Origin: Mariniplasma anaerobium | GTDB lineage: Bacteria > Bacillota_I > Bacilli_A > Acholeplasmatales > Acholeplasmataceae | Direction: 5' to 3' | Length of the DNA stretch: 64,000 nucleotides | NCBI RefSeq assembly: GCF_016865445.1 | Contig: NZ_AP024412.1 | Location: 1,736,001 to 1,800,000, forward strand | Part shown: positions 6,838-15,574 of the stretch, piece after piece | Layout: each line of letters opens with the position of its first letter | Position numbering within the stretch: the stretch's first letter is position 1 | The notes under the pieces: generated by a model | What the model was told of the DNA's origin: nothing | The model's input: only the letters and a program-made list of their open reading frames with translations | The model's database searches: none | Made by a program: the position numbers and the translations under genes

Positions 6838-8208
6838 TTAAATGTGAATAGGTTTATCTATTGCACCATGAGCAGCTTCCATTACAATTTCTGATAGGGT
6901 TGGATGTGGATGAACGGTATTTGCTATTTCATAAGCGGTACCTTCCAATTCCATTGTTACACCAAGTTCAGCTATCAAATCTGATGCATTATATGCAAGA
7001 ATGTGAGCACCTAATATTTCTTTATATTTTTCACTGACTAATAATTTAATAAATCCATCTTTTTCATTATCAGCTAAAGCTTTTCCACTTGCCATAAGTG
7101 GGAAAGTAGATGATCTATATTTAATATCTTTTTCTTTTAATTCTTTTTCAGTCATACCAACAGATGCGATTTCTGGAGATCCATAAACTGCATTTGGCAT
7201 TCTCATATAGTTCATACTCTTATCATGACCTAAAAGATTTTCAACAACAACTAATCCTTCATGTGAAGCCACATGAGCTAACATATATTTACCATTGACA
7301 TCGCCAATTGCATATACATTTTCAATATTAGTTCTTAATTTATCATCTGTAAGTATTGCGCTTCGTTCCATCTTAAGATTAAGTGCTTCTAATCCTTTAG
7401 TATTGGCTCTCATACCAACACTGACTAAAATGCTATCCGCTTCGACTTCTTGTTCTTTGCCTTCAAGTTTATAAACAACTTTTTTACCTTTAACAGAACT
7501 AACTTCAGCATTAACAAAGATATCGATACCTTCACGCTTTAATATTTTTGTGTAAGATGTTCTAATATCTTCATCCATCATAGGTAATATACCATCAAGT
7601 TTTTCAATAATAGTAACTTTAGATCCAAGTGAACTAAATATTGTAGCAAACTCAACACCAATCACACCACCACCAATAATGACTAAATTTTTAGGTGCTT
7701 GTTCTATTTGCAACATTTCTCTTGAAGTTCTTGCAAATCCTTTTTCATAAGCATCTTTTAATCCATCAATAGGTGGAACAATTGGAGAAGCTCCTGTAGC
7801 TAAAATAAGATTTTTACAAGTTAATGTTTCACCATTAACTTCTACCTTATCTTTTGCTAGAACAGTACCTAGACCATTATATACATCAACACCATTTTTC
7901 TTAAGAAGTCCAGCAACACCAGTTGTTAATTTTTTAACAACTAAATTCTTTCGCTTCATCATCTTAGACCAATCATAGCCAATAGCGCCATCAATGGTAA
8001 CTCCATAATCAGATGCATGTGTTAATGTTTTATATACTTTAGCATTTTTTAATAACGTCTTAGTTGGAATACACCCATGATTTAGGCAAATACCACCTAC
8101 GACTTCTTTTTCAATCAATGCGACTTTTAGATTGTTTTGCCCTGCTTTAATTGCAGCAACGTAACCCCCTGGTCCACCGCCTAATACTATAATATCGTAA
8201 TTTTTCAT
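6838..8208 (-). CDS. pdhD: Dihydrolipoyl dehydrogenase (E3)
   Basis: A 456-residue flavoprotein disulfide reductase that reoxidises dihydrolipoamide on E2 and passes electrons to NAD+. It has the FAD-binding GGGPGGYVAA at residues 10-19, the redox disulfide C41-LNHG-C46, a second nucleotide fold (IIGGGVIGVEFA, about 176-187), the FAD site YAIGDVNG, and the C-terminal His-Glu pair in NTVHPHPTLSE. There is no N-terminal lipoyl domain, unlike some Mycoplasmatota E3 proteins. It is the last gene of pdhABCD, 11 bp after the E2 gene, with an AAGGTGAT ribosome binding site. The lipoyl ligase or synthase needed to modify E2 is not in the window. Confidence 0.97.
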   Translation of the reverse strand: MKNYDIIVLGGGPGGYVAAIKAGQNNLKVALIEKEVVGGICLNHGCIPTKTLLKNAKVYKTLTHASDYGVTIDGAIGYDWSKMMKRKNLVVKKLTTGVAGLLKKNGVDVYNGLGTVLAKDKVEVNGETLTCKNLILATGASPIVPPIDGLKDAYEKGFARTSREMLQIEQAPKNLVIIGGGVIGVEFATIFSSLGSKVTIIEKLDGILPMMDEDIRTSYTKILKREGIDIFVNAEVSSVKGKKVVYKLEGKEQEVEADSILVSVGMRANTKGLEALNLKMERSAILTDDKLRTNIENVYAIGDVNGKYMLAHVASHEGLVVVENLLGHDKSMNYMRMPNAVYGSPEIASVGMTEKELKEKDIKYRSSTFPLMASGKALADNEKDGFIKLLVSEKYKEILGAHILAYNASDLIAELGVTMELEGTAYEIANTVHPHPTLSEIVMEAAHGAIDKPIHI

Positions 8209-8219
8209 ATGATCACCTT

Positions 8220-9530
8220 CTAACTTAATAATAACATCATTGGGTCAGATAATAAAGACTTAATTTCATTTAAAAATCTTCCTGCATCTGCGCCATCAAT
8301 GACTCTGTGATCAACTGCTAGAGATAATGGTAGAACATAACCTATTGTTAACTCATCATTTATAACAACTGGTTTTTTCTCAATCTTACCAATTCCTAAT
8401 ATGCCTACCTCTGGATGATTGATAATTGGTGTTCCATATGCAACGTTTGCTGCCCCAAAATTAGTAATACTAAATGTTGTGTTTTGTAGTTGTGATAATT
8501 GGATTTTACGATCTACAGTGTTTTTTGCAACTGTAGATATTTCTTTAGCAAGTTCTAAAATACTCATTTGGTCTGCATCTTTGATATTTGGCACGATAAG
8601 GCCATCTTTCGTATCTACAGCCATTCCAATATTATAAAACTTCTTAACAATCATTTGTTCGTTTTCTTGATCAAAACTAGCGTTAAACCAAGGGAATTTC
8701 TTTAAAGCAAGGATAGTTGCTTTCATCACAAATGCCATATAAGTTAATTTAATATCTTGAGCGGCAGCTTGTGCTTTAACCTTTTGTCTTAGTTCTACTA
8801 ATTTATCTACATTGACTTCGTCCATTAAGACTGTATGTGGAATAACTTGTTTAGAAATAGTCATACCTTTAACAATAGCTTTTCTTAAACTTGTAATCTT
8901 AACTAATTCAACATTGCCTTCACTTGATACCTTAACATTAGGCATACTATAAGATTGTGAGCTAGCTGCTGGTTTTTGAGAAGCTTGCTTAATATCTTCT
9001 TTTAAGACTCTTCCATTTTCTCCAGTACCAGAAACTGTATGAATATCAACACCTAAGTCTTTTGCCATTTGTCTTGCAACTGGTGTTGCAAGAACTTTTT
9101 TATTTTTAGAAACTTCTTTTTTAGCACCACTATGTTCATTAGATGATGCCATGACATCTGATGAAACTTCAATTTCACCAATAACACCTTGTGGTTCATC
9201 TTCTTCTTTTTCAGAAACAGCTGTTTTCTTAGGTTCTTCTTTAACTTCTTTTGGTTCTTCTTTTGTTTCTACTTTTTCTTCTTTACCAGCTCCACTACCA
9301 TCATCAATCATAACAACAGTTTGGCCAACATGAATTGTGTCGCCTTCTTGTGCGCCTAATTTAGTAATAATACCATCAACAGGGGAAGGTAATTCAGCAT
9401 TAACTTTATCTGTTTCAACAACAACTAAAGTTTCTCCTTCTTTTACACTATCTCCTTGTTTAAAATTCCATTTTAATATAACACCTTCATGAATGCCTTC
9501 TCCGACATCCGCGAATTTAAAATCATACAT
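8220..9530 (-). CDS. pdhC: Pyruvate dehydrogenase E2, dihydrolipoyl acetyltransferase
   Basis: A 436-residue E2 core subunit moving acetyl groups from E1 to CoA. Residues 1-78 form a single lipoyl domain with the lipoylated Lys42 in the [10 protein letters not shown] turn. A Lys/Glu-rich linker follows (about 88-140). A peripheral subunit-binding domain is at about 145-182 ([15 protein letters not shown]... GRVLKEDI), and the catalytic domain at about 205-436 ends with the acetyltransferase motif DHRVIDG (His408, Asp412). It is 12 bp downstream of pdhB with an AAGGAGG site. The acyl specificity (pyruvate rather than branched-chain) is inferred from the operon. Confidence 0.96.
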   Translation of the reverse strand: MYDFKFADVGEGIHEGVILKWNFKQGDSVKEGETLVVVETDKVNAELPSPVDGIITKLGAQEGDTIHVGQTVVMIDDGSGAGKEEKVETKEEPKEVKEEPKKTAVSEKEEDEPQGVIGEIEVSSDVMASSNEHSGAKKEVSKNKKVLATPVARQMAKDLGVDIHTVSGTGENGRVLKEDIKQASQKPAASSQSYSMPNVKVSSEGNVELVKITSLRKAIVKGMTISKQVIPHTVLMDEVNVDKLVELRQKVKAQAAAQDIKLTYMAFVMKATILALKKFPWFNASFDQENEQMIVKKFYNIGMAVDTKDGLIVPNIKDADQMSILELAKEISTVAKNTVDRKIQLSQLQNTTFSITNFGAANVAYGTPIINHPEVGILGIGKIEKKPVVINDELTIGYVLPLSLAVDHRVIDGADAGRFLNEIKSLLSDPMMLLLS

Positions 9531-9542
9531 AATAAGACCTCC

Positions 9543-10520
9543 TTAAAATCTAGCTACTTTTTTGATTTGATCAGCTATTCTTTCTGGTTGAACAAAATGA
9601 AACATTTCACCTTTTGCAAGCGGAACTGTAATATCAAAACCAGTAACTCTAGTTGGTGCAGCTTCTAAATACAAGAATGCTTTTTCATTTACTAACGAAA
9701 TAAGTTCAGCACCAGGTCCATAAGTTTTAACAGCTTCTTGAACCACTAAAAATCTTCCTGTTTTTTTAACTGACTCAATAATAGTTTCTTCATCTATTGG
9801 ATTAATTGTTCTAAGGTCAATAAGCTCTACACTGATGTTTTCATTTTCAAGTAACTTAATAGCTTTTTCAGCTTCTCTCATCATAGCGCCCCAAGCAACA
9901 ACAGTGATATCACTGCCTTCTTGAACAACCTTAGCTTTTCCAATAGGTATTCTATACATTTCTTCAGGTACTTCTTGTTTACCTGAACGATAAATCCTTT
10001 TTGGTTCCATAAAAATAACTGGATCTGGATCTTCTATTGCAGAAATCATAAGCCCTTTAGCATCATAAGGTGTTGAAGGGAAAACTACTTTAAGTCCAGG
10101 AATATGTCCAAGTAGTGTTTCAATAGATTCACTATGGTGTTCTAAAGCTCTAATGCCTCCACCAACAGGGAATCTTACAACAATTGGAAGACCATGTTTT
10201 CCACGAGTTCTATTTCTATATCTTGCCATATGTGTAACAATTTCAGTATATCCAGGGAAAACAAATCCATCAAATTGAAGTTCAGCAATTGGACGAAGTC
10301 CATTAATAGCCATGCCTACAGCGTTACCTGTAATTGCAGCTTCTGCAATAGGGGTATCAAAAACTCTATCGACTCCATATTTCTTTTGGAGACCTGCAGT
10401 TACTCTAAATACACCACCTTCATAGCCAGCATCTTCTCCATATACTACAACTGATGGATCATCAGCTAATTTTTGGTCTAATGCTTGATTGATTGCGGTT
10501 AATAAATTAACTACTGCCAT
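9543..10520 (-). CDS. pdhB: Pyruvate dehydrogenase E1 beta subunit
   Basis: A 325-residue transketolase-type subunit that pairs with E1 alpha to decarboxylate pyruvate with thiamine diphosphate. Visible are the N-terminal YGEDAGYEGGVFRVTAGLQ, the FDTPIAEAAITGNAVGMA block with the glutamate that activates the thiamine ring, and the C-terminal transketolase_C domain (about 195-320) with VELIDLRTINPID. Length is normal. The gene starts 2 bp after pdhA ends, so the two are translationally coupled, which suits equal amounts of both subunits. A branched-chain oxoacid dehydrogenase is a less likely alternative. Confidence 0.96.
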   Translation of the reverse strand: MAVVNLLTAINQALDQKLADDPSVVVYGEDAGYEGGVFRVTAGLQKKYGVDRVFDTPIAEAAITGNAVGMAINGLRPIAELQFDGFVFPGYTEIVTHMARYRNRTRGKHGLPIVVRFPVGGGIRALEHHSESIETLLGHIPGLKVVFPSTPYDAKGLMISAIEDPDPVIFMEPKRIYRSGKQEVPEEMYRIPIGKAKVVQEGSDITVVAWGAMMREAEKAIKLLENENISVELIDLRTINPIDEETIIESVKKTGRFLVVQEAVKTYGPGAELISLVNEKAFLYLEAAPTRVTGFDITVPLAKGEMFHFVQPERIADQIKKVARF

Positions 10521-10522
10521 GA

Positions 10523-11608
10523 TTATTTGCCTCCTTCTTCTAAAAATTTCTTATGTGTTTCATATTGTTCTTTTAATTGTGGTGTCATTTCTTTATAAGT
10601 ATATTGGAATATGTCTAATAAATCTTCTGTTCCAGATTGTTCAACTTTCTTAAATGTTTCACCAACAAATTTAGTTTGTTCAGCTTCTAATGCTTTATCT
10701 TCTTTTTCACTCCAATAACCTTTATCGATTAAATATTTTTTAAATCGAATCATTGGATCTCTCTTTTCCCACATTTCAACTTCTTTATCTTCACGATATA
10801 ATGTTGGATCATCTGATGTTGTATGAGGTCCTAAGCGATAAGTATAAGCTTCAATTAAAACTGGTCCTTTACCACTTCTAGCATATTCAATAGATTCTTT
10901 CATGGCTACATACATAGCTAAAATGTCATTACCATCAACTTGCATACCAGGAATACCAAAAGCAACAGCTTTTTGAGCTAGTGTTTCTGCTTTTGTAGCT
11001 TTTTTTCTAGGTGTAGAAATAGCATATTGATTATTTTGAATCATAACTACTAAAGGTAGGTCAAATGAAGATGCAAAGTTAAGTCCTTCATAAAACTCAC
11101 CATGTGAAGTCCCACCATCACCAATAGATGCAACAGCAACTTCATTTTTCTTTAAAATCTTAGATGCATAAGCAACACCTGATGCATGGTTAATTTGAGA
11201 ACCAATAATGATATTAATAGGTAGCACTTTAACGCCTTCATCAAAATGACTTCCCCATTCATTACCATACCAATAAAGATAAATTTGTTCTAAAGTAACA
11301 CCTCTATAAAGCATAGCATTTAATTCTCTAAACGCAGGAACAAACCAATCTTGTTCTTGCATTGCAGCAGCAGCACCAACTTGTGCAGCCTCTTGGCCTT
11401 TATTTGGAGCGTATGTAAGCATTCTGCCTTGTCTTTGGTACTGTAATGCTTTTGTATCTGCAATACGTCCTAAAGCCATAGTTTTGTACATATTTAATAG
11501 TGTCTTTTTATCAATGTCAGGTTCTAATTCTTTATTAACAATTTTGCCTTTTTCATCTAGAATTGATAATCGTTTTTTCTTAAGCGGATCATAGTCTTTA
11601 AATAACAT
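10523..11608 (-). CDS. pdhA: Pyruvate dehydrogenase E1 alpha subunit
   Basis: A 361-residue alpha subunit carrying the thiamine diphosphate motif: IGDGGTSHGEFYEGLNFA followed about 20 residues later by QNNQYAIST. The phosphorylatable-loop equivalent region YRLGPHTTSDDPTLYR is also clear. It is the first gene of the pdhABCD operon, which converts pyruvate to acetyl-CoA and NADH in the cytoplasm. An AGGAGGG ribosome binding site and a recognisable promoter about 30 bp upstream support this start. The order A-B-C-D is the usual one in Bacillus and Acholeplasma. Confidence 0.96.
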   Translation of the reverse strand: MLFKDYDPLKKKRLSILDEKGKIVNKELEPDIDKKTLLNMYKTMALGRIADTKALQYQRQGRMLTYAPNKGQEAAQVGAAAAMQEQDWFVPAFRELNAMLYRGVTLEQIYLYWYGNEWGSHFDEGVKVLPINIIIGSQINHASGVAYASKILKKNEVAVASIGDGGTSHGEFYEGLNFASSFDLPLVVMIQNNQYAISTPRKKATKAETLAQKAVAFGIPGMQVDGNDILAMYVAMKESIEYARSGKGPVLIEAYTYRLGPHTTSDDPTLYREDKEVEMWEKRDPMIRFKKYLIDKGYWSEKEDKALEAEQTKFVGETFKKVEQSGTEDLLDIFQYTYKEMTPQLKEQYETHKKFLEEGGK

Positions 11609-11636
11609 GTCTTCGCCCTCCTTTATTTACACGTAT

Positions 11637-11665
11637 ATTATACTTGAGCATAGTTTTTAATACAA
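11637..11665 (-). promoter_or_regulatory. Promoter of the pdhABCD operon
   Basis: On the minus strand TTGTAT (11665-11660), 17 bp and TATAAT (11642-11637) lie about 30 bp before the pdhA start. The -10 is perfect and the -35 moderate. No operator is recognised. Confidence 0.55.
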
Positions 11666-11756
11666 AAGTTATGCTTAAGATGAATACGTACTTTTTAGTA
11701 TATATATTTATCCCTTTAGATAAGCCATAATTGTATTTATAAAACTTATATTTAAA

Positions 11757-11785
11757 TAAAAAAGGAGGATACTATGTATCTTCCT
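11757..11785 (-). terminator. Terminator of speA-speB
   Basis: Stem AGGAAGATAC/GTATCCTCCT (11785-11763, one G-T pair) with a 3-base loop is followed on the minus strand by a T-run. On the plus strand the same bases mimic a ribosome binding site plus ATG, which explains a spurious small ORF at 11774. Confidence 0.8.
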
Positions 11786-11817
11786 AATTTTCATAAATCT
11801 ATTATATTTTTTTATAT

Positions 11818-12702
11818 CTATTTTCTTTTTTCTAGGTTCTTTTGTAAAAGCAATACCATTTCTCTTAATGTTTTAGCTGCAACAGCAGTTGAAGCTCCAC
11901 TAGGATCTAACATTGGTGATAATTCTACAAAATCAGCAGCAACCAAATTGTTTAATTTTTCAAATTGATCAAATGCCCATAATAGATCTTTATACTGCAT
12001 TCCACCTGGTTCTGGAGTCCCTGTTCCAGGGAATACTGATGGATCTAAAACATCAAGATCAATCGTGATATAAACAGGGACATCTTTTAATTGCTCACAA
12101 ACTTTATCTAAGCCTTCAAAATCAAATTTTCGTTGGAAAATATGTCCGCTTTCTTCTTTGGCCCAATCAAATTCTGGTTTTTCACCACTTCTGATACCAA
12201 ATTGGAAAATCTTTTTATCACCGACAAATTTATGAACATGTCTCATAAATGTTGCATGTGATAATTCTCTACCAAAAAAGTTTTCTCTTAAATCTGTATG
12301 TGCATCTAAATGTATAATATGCAAATTCGGATAAGATTCAAAAACTGCTTTAATCACTGGATAGCTTACTAAATGTTCACCACCAACCATCATTGGTACT
12401 TTGTTATCCTTTAAAATAGTCTTAGTCGTGTTATAAACGATTTCTAAGGCATCTTCTACAGCGCCAATAGGTAAATCTAAGTCTCCAACATCAGCGGTCT
12501 TAAATTCATTTAAGTCGCGCTCTCTATAAGGGGAATACCATTCAACTCCAATTGAGTCAACTCTAATAGCATTACCTGCAAAACGTGTTCCTGGTCTAAA
12601 AGATGTTGTCGCATCCATAGGTACACTAAATATAACTACATCTGCTTCTTCATATGTGCTTTTACAACTTTGGAATGATAAATCTACTTTATTCATCTTC
12701 AT
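11818..12702 (-). CDS. speB: Agmatinase
   Basis: A 294-residue ureohydrolase hydrolysing agmatine to putrescine and urea with a di-manganese centre. The metal ligands are visible: GGEH (about 106-109), HLDAHTDLR (DAHxD, about 130-138) and, near residue 215, TIDLDVLDPS (DxDxxDP) with GTGTPEPGGM following. Length is typical of the family. Its start overlaps the end of the decarboxylase gene by 14 bp, so the two are coupled and give a two-step arginine to putrescine route. Spermidine synthase is not in the window. The overlap and pairing with a decarboxylase favour agmatinase over arginase. Confidence 0.92.
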   Translation of the reverse strand: MKMNKVDLSFQSCKSTYEEADVVIFSVPMDATTSFRPGTRFAGNAIRVDSIGVEWYSPYRERDLNEFKTADVGDLDLPIGAVEDALEIVYNTTKTILKDNKVPMMVGGEHLVSYPVIKAVFESYPNLHIIHLDAHTDLRENFFGRELSHATFMRHVHKFVGDKKIFQFGIRSGEKPEFDWAKEESGHIFQRKFDFEGLDKVCEQLKDVPVYITIDLDVLDPSVFPGTGTPEPGGMQYKDLLWAFDQFEKLNNLVAADFVELSPMLDPSGASTAVAAKTLREMVLLLQKNLEKRK

Positions 12703-14176
12703 CTTCGCTCCATTTCATCCAATACTCTTTATCAATAATTTTTATATATCCACTTTCTGTATCACTTAATATAACTGATCCACTTCTTTGATAGAATTCT
12801 AAGTCATCTAAGATATCTTGACTAATAATCTCACCTGGAATAACAATGGGTATACCTGGTGGGTAGATCATAATAGATTCAGCAGCAATCTCATCTACAG
12901 CTTGAGCAATAGGCATATATTTCTTTGGTGCATGATATGCCTCTCTAGGTCTTGTGTAAGCTTCAGGATAACTGTATTTAATCTTAGGTGCAATCGGTTC
13001 AAGATGCATACCAATATAAGTTTCGCTGATTTTAGTTAAAGCTTCTACTAATACATCTAAATCTTTTTGTGTAGTCCCTATAGATAATACTGCTAAGACT
13101 AAATGCGTTTCGGCTAATTCTACTTGAATTTTATATGTATCTGATAATTCTTTATAAACATCAAATCCTGTGAGCCCTAATTCAGAAACTTTAATAATAA
13201 TTTTAGTCTCATCATAGTTAAAAGCATTTCTAGATAAAAAATATGCTTTGCCTAATGCTTTTAATCCAGGGATTTGATTGATTTGTTCTCTTGTTTTTTT
13301 TGCCATATCTATCAATTCAGGTAATTGTTTCGGTCCTTTTTGATAGATTGATTTTCTTGCGATATCTAAACTTGCTAAAAGTAAGCTAGATGGGGATGTT
13401 GATTGAATCATATTAATGGTAGATCTTAATCGCATATGATCAACTCTTGGACCTTGTGCAATTAAAATTGAGCTTTGCGTTAATGATCCTACAGTTTTAT
13501 GTAGCGAGCATGATGCAAGATCTGCACCAGCTTCCATTGCACCTATAGGAAGTTTATTAGAGAATGGAAAATGTGATCCATGTGCTTCATCTACTAAAAC
13601 TTTCATATCATATTCATGAGCAAGTGTCACAATTCTTTCTAAATCACTTGTAACTCCAAAATATGTTGGGTTAATAACTAATACACCCATAGCATCTGGA
13701 TTTTCGATAATCGCCTTTTTAACTTCTTCATAATCCATATGATTAGCGATACCCAATTCTTGATCAATGTATGGTTTTACAAATATAGGAACAGCCCCAC
13801 TTAAAATAAGTGCGTTAATAGCTGATTTATGTACATTTCTAGGTAAAATTATTTTTTCTTTAGCTCTACACGTGCTCATAATCATAGATAAAATACCCAT
13901 GGTCGTCCCACCGGTCAAAAAATAAGATTTTTCTGCACCGAAGGCATCAGCCATAAGTTCAGTTGCTTCTAATATAACACCTTGGGGCCTATTTAAATTA
14001 TCCATGCCCCTTGGTGCGTTTGCATCAAGTTTAAATATTTGTTTTCCGGTATAATCCATCATATCGTTATCAATTTGTCCAAGCTTGTGACCTGGTACAT
14101 CATGACAAATTGCTCCACTATCAGCGTATGCTTTTAGTTTTGTATAGAATGGTGTTAGGTTATGATCTTTTTCCAT
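12689..14176 (-). CDS. speA: Arginine decarboxylase, PLP-dependent (Orn/Lys/Arg family)
   Basis: A 495-residue fold-type I PLP decarboxylase of the Bacillus SpeA/YaaO group. Residues DVPGHKLG near the N-terminus, FLTGGTTMGI, VDEAHGSHFPFS and the PLP lysine in SCSLHKTVGSLTQSS are present, and the C-terminal domain ends with YPPGIPIVIPGE. It lacks the N-terminal wing domain of the larger inducible enzymes. Arginine is the likely substrate because agmatinase is cotranscribed with a 14-bp overlap; lysine or ornithine cannot be excluded from sequence alone. An AAAGGTGG site precedes the ATG. It is divergent from the mscS-like gene. Confidence 0.88.
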   Translation of the reverse strand: MEKDHNLTPFYTKLKAYADSGAICHDVPGHKLGQIDNDMMDYTGKQIFKLDANAPRGMDNLNRPQGVILEATELMADAFGAEKSYFLTGGTTMGILSMIMSTCRAKEKIILPRNVHKSAINALILSGAVPIFVKPYIDQELGIANHMDYEEVKKAIIENPDAMGVLVINPTYFGVTSDLERIVTLAHEYDMKVLVDEAHGSHFPFSNKLPIGAMEAGADLASCSLHKTVGSLTQSSILIAQGPRVDHMRLRSTINMIQSTSPSSLLLASLDIARKSIYQKGPKQLPELIDMAKKTREQINQIPGLKALGKAYFLSRNAFNYDETKIIIKVSELGLTGFDVYKELSDTYKIQVELAETHLVLAVLSIGTTQKDLDVLVEALTKISETYIGMHLEPIAPKIKYSYPEAYTRPREAYHAPKKYMPIAQAVDEIAAESIMIYPPGIPIVIPGEIISQDILDDLEFYQRSGSVILSDTESGYIKIIDKEYWMKWSEDEDE

Positions 14177-14323
14177 TTAAGTACCACCTTTCAAAACATT
14201 ACTATTTTAACACTTTTTAAATAATAATCATATCATAATATGTTTTTTTCTAAAAATACATAAATCTTTTTAAATTACAACTTAAATGTTATAATAATTA
14301 TAAGTGAAAGGAGAATTAAAAAA

Positions 14324-15373
14324 ATGAATTTTAACATATTATTATCACAAACTTTAACAAACTCATTTCTTACGGCTGCAATCGTCCTTGGGATTGTTTT
14401 AGTTCTATTTATAGAAAAAAAATTATTAAAAAATGAAGAGACTGTAAATAAATGGTTTGTTGCGGTTATTTATATCATTACATTTGCATTATTGATATCT
14501 GCTATCTTGGGAATGTTTGCTTTATGGGGATATGATTTAGCTCTTTATGTAGAAAATACTTTAAATAATCTTGCTTTAGGTTTAGCTGATAATTTAGGAC
14601 GCATTATATCTTCTACAGTTGTAATTGTTTTAACATTCTTTATTATGAAATTTAGTAAAATTGCATTTGTAAAGATAGGTAGAAAAGAAGGTCGCTCACA
14701 AAGACGAAGAAAAACTGTTGGTAAACTGCTTTCTTCAGTAACTAGATATGCTGTTGGCATCATTGCAATCGTCTCAGTTTTATCCATATGGGGAGTTAAT
14801 GTTGGTCCTGCACTAGCAGGTCTTGGAATTATGGGTTTAGTTATCGGTCTTGGTGCTCAAAAATTTATCAATGACTTGATCTCAGGTTTCTTTATTATCT
14901 TTGAGCAACATTTTGATGTTGATGATGTTATTGAAGTTCAAGGGTTTAAAGGTGTTGTGACTAGTATCGGTTTAAAAACAACTAAAATCAGAAACTGGAA
15001 AGGCGATGTGAAAATTCTTGCTAATGGTGACGTGACAAATATTACGAATTATTCAAGAAATCTTTCAATGGCTATTGTTGAATTTGGAGTTGCTTATAAA
15101 GAAGATATTGGAAAAGTTGTTGAAGTGTTAACAGCTAATCTTCCAAAATTCAAGGTTTTATATCCAGTGATTGTCGAAGAACCTATAGTTTCTGGTGTTA
15201 TCGCATTAAACTCATCAAGTGTTGATATAAGAGTTATCGCAAAAACTTTAAATGAACAACATTATGGTATTGAAAGAGCTTTAAGACAGTTTATTAAAAC
15301 GCTCTTAGATGAAAATGGTATTGAAATTCCATTCCCACAAGTTGTTGTACATCAACCAAGTCCCAAAAAATAA
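14324..15373 (+). CDS. Small-conductance mechanosensitive channel (MscS family)
   Basis: A 349-residue membrane protein with about four to five N-terminal helices (residues 10-30, 45-70, 85-110, 140-160, then the pore helix). The pore region and entry to the beta domain are recognisable: VGPALAGLGIMGLVIGLGAQKFINDLISGFFIIFEQHFDVDD (about 160-204). The cytoplasmic MscS beta domain and alpha/beta tail follow. It should open under membrane tension and release solutes on osmotic downshock. A GAAAGGAG ribosome binding site is present, and a strong terminator follows 10 bp after the stop, so it is monocistronic. Confidence 0.92.
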   Translation: MNFNILLSQTLTNSFLTAAIVLGIVLVLFIEKKLLKNEETVNKWFVAVIYIITFALLISAILGMFALWGYDLALYVENTLNNLALGLADNLGRIISSTVVIVLTFFIMKFSKIAFVKIGRKEGRSQRRRKTVGKLLSSVTRYAVGIIAIVSVLSIWGVNVGPALAGLGIMGLVIGLGAQKFINDLISGFFIIFEQHFDVDDVIEVQGFKGVVTSIGLKTTKIRNWKGDVKILANGDVTNITNYSRNLSMAIVEFGVAYKEDIGKVVEVLTANLPKFKVLYPVIVEEPIVSGVIALNSSSVDIRVIAKTLNEQHYGIERALRQFIKTLLDENGIEIPFPQVVVHQPSPKK

Positions 15374-15383
15374 ATAAAATATA

Positions 15384-15421
15384 AAAAGCCAGCGACTAAA
15401 ATTTAGTCACTGGCTTTTTTT
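15384..15421 (+). terminator. Terminator of the MscS-family gene
   Basis: The hairpin AAGCCAG-GACTAAA / TTTAGTC-CTGGCTT with one internal mismatch is followed by a T-run. It lies directly after the stop codon and could also serve the feo operon from the other strand. Confidence 0.85.
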
Positions 15422-15433
15422 GTTATTTTTATA

Positions 15434-15574
15434 TTACTTAGCTGAGCACTTAGGTGCATATGCACACCGAGAACATATACTCTCATCCTTATGTTTAATC
15501 ATATGATAAACAATTCTTCCAACAAAAAATCCTATCACAATTAATATAATTAAATCTGTTAAAGTAAATGTCAT
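15434..15574 (-). CDS. FeoB-associated Cys-rich membrane protein
   Basis: A 46-residue protein too short for routine gene calling. One N-terminal membrane segment (about residues 7-24) is followed by a short basic stretch and a Cys cluster, CSRCAYAPKC, near the C-terminus. This is the pattern of the small FeoB-associated Cys-rich proteins (the FeoC-like position in Firmicutes). Its ATG overlaps the feoB stop codon in an ATGA arrangement, so translation is coupled. It probably assists FeoB at the membrane or binds iron or an iron-sulfur cluster; that role is inferred from family and position. Confidence 0.85.
   Translation of the reverse strand: MTFTLTDLIILIVIGFFVGRIVYHMIKHKDESICSRCAYAPKCSAK

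Noticed and set aside
11774-11968. Plus-strand 64-residue ORF with an apparently perfect ribosome binding site, antisense to speB
   Set aside because: The AGGAGG and ATG are part of the hairpin that terminates speA-speB on the minus strand. The ORF otherwise lies opposite the conserved speB coding sequence.
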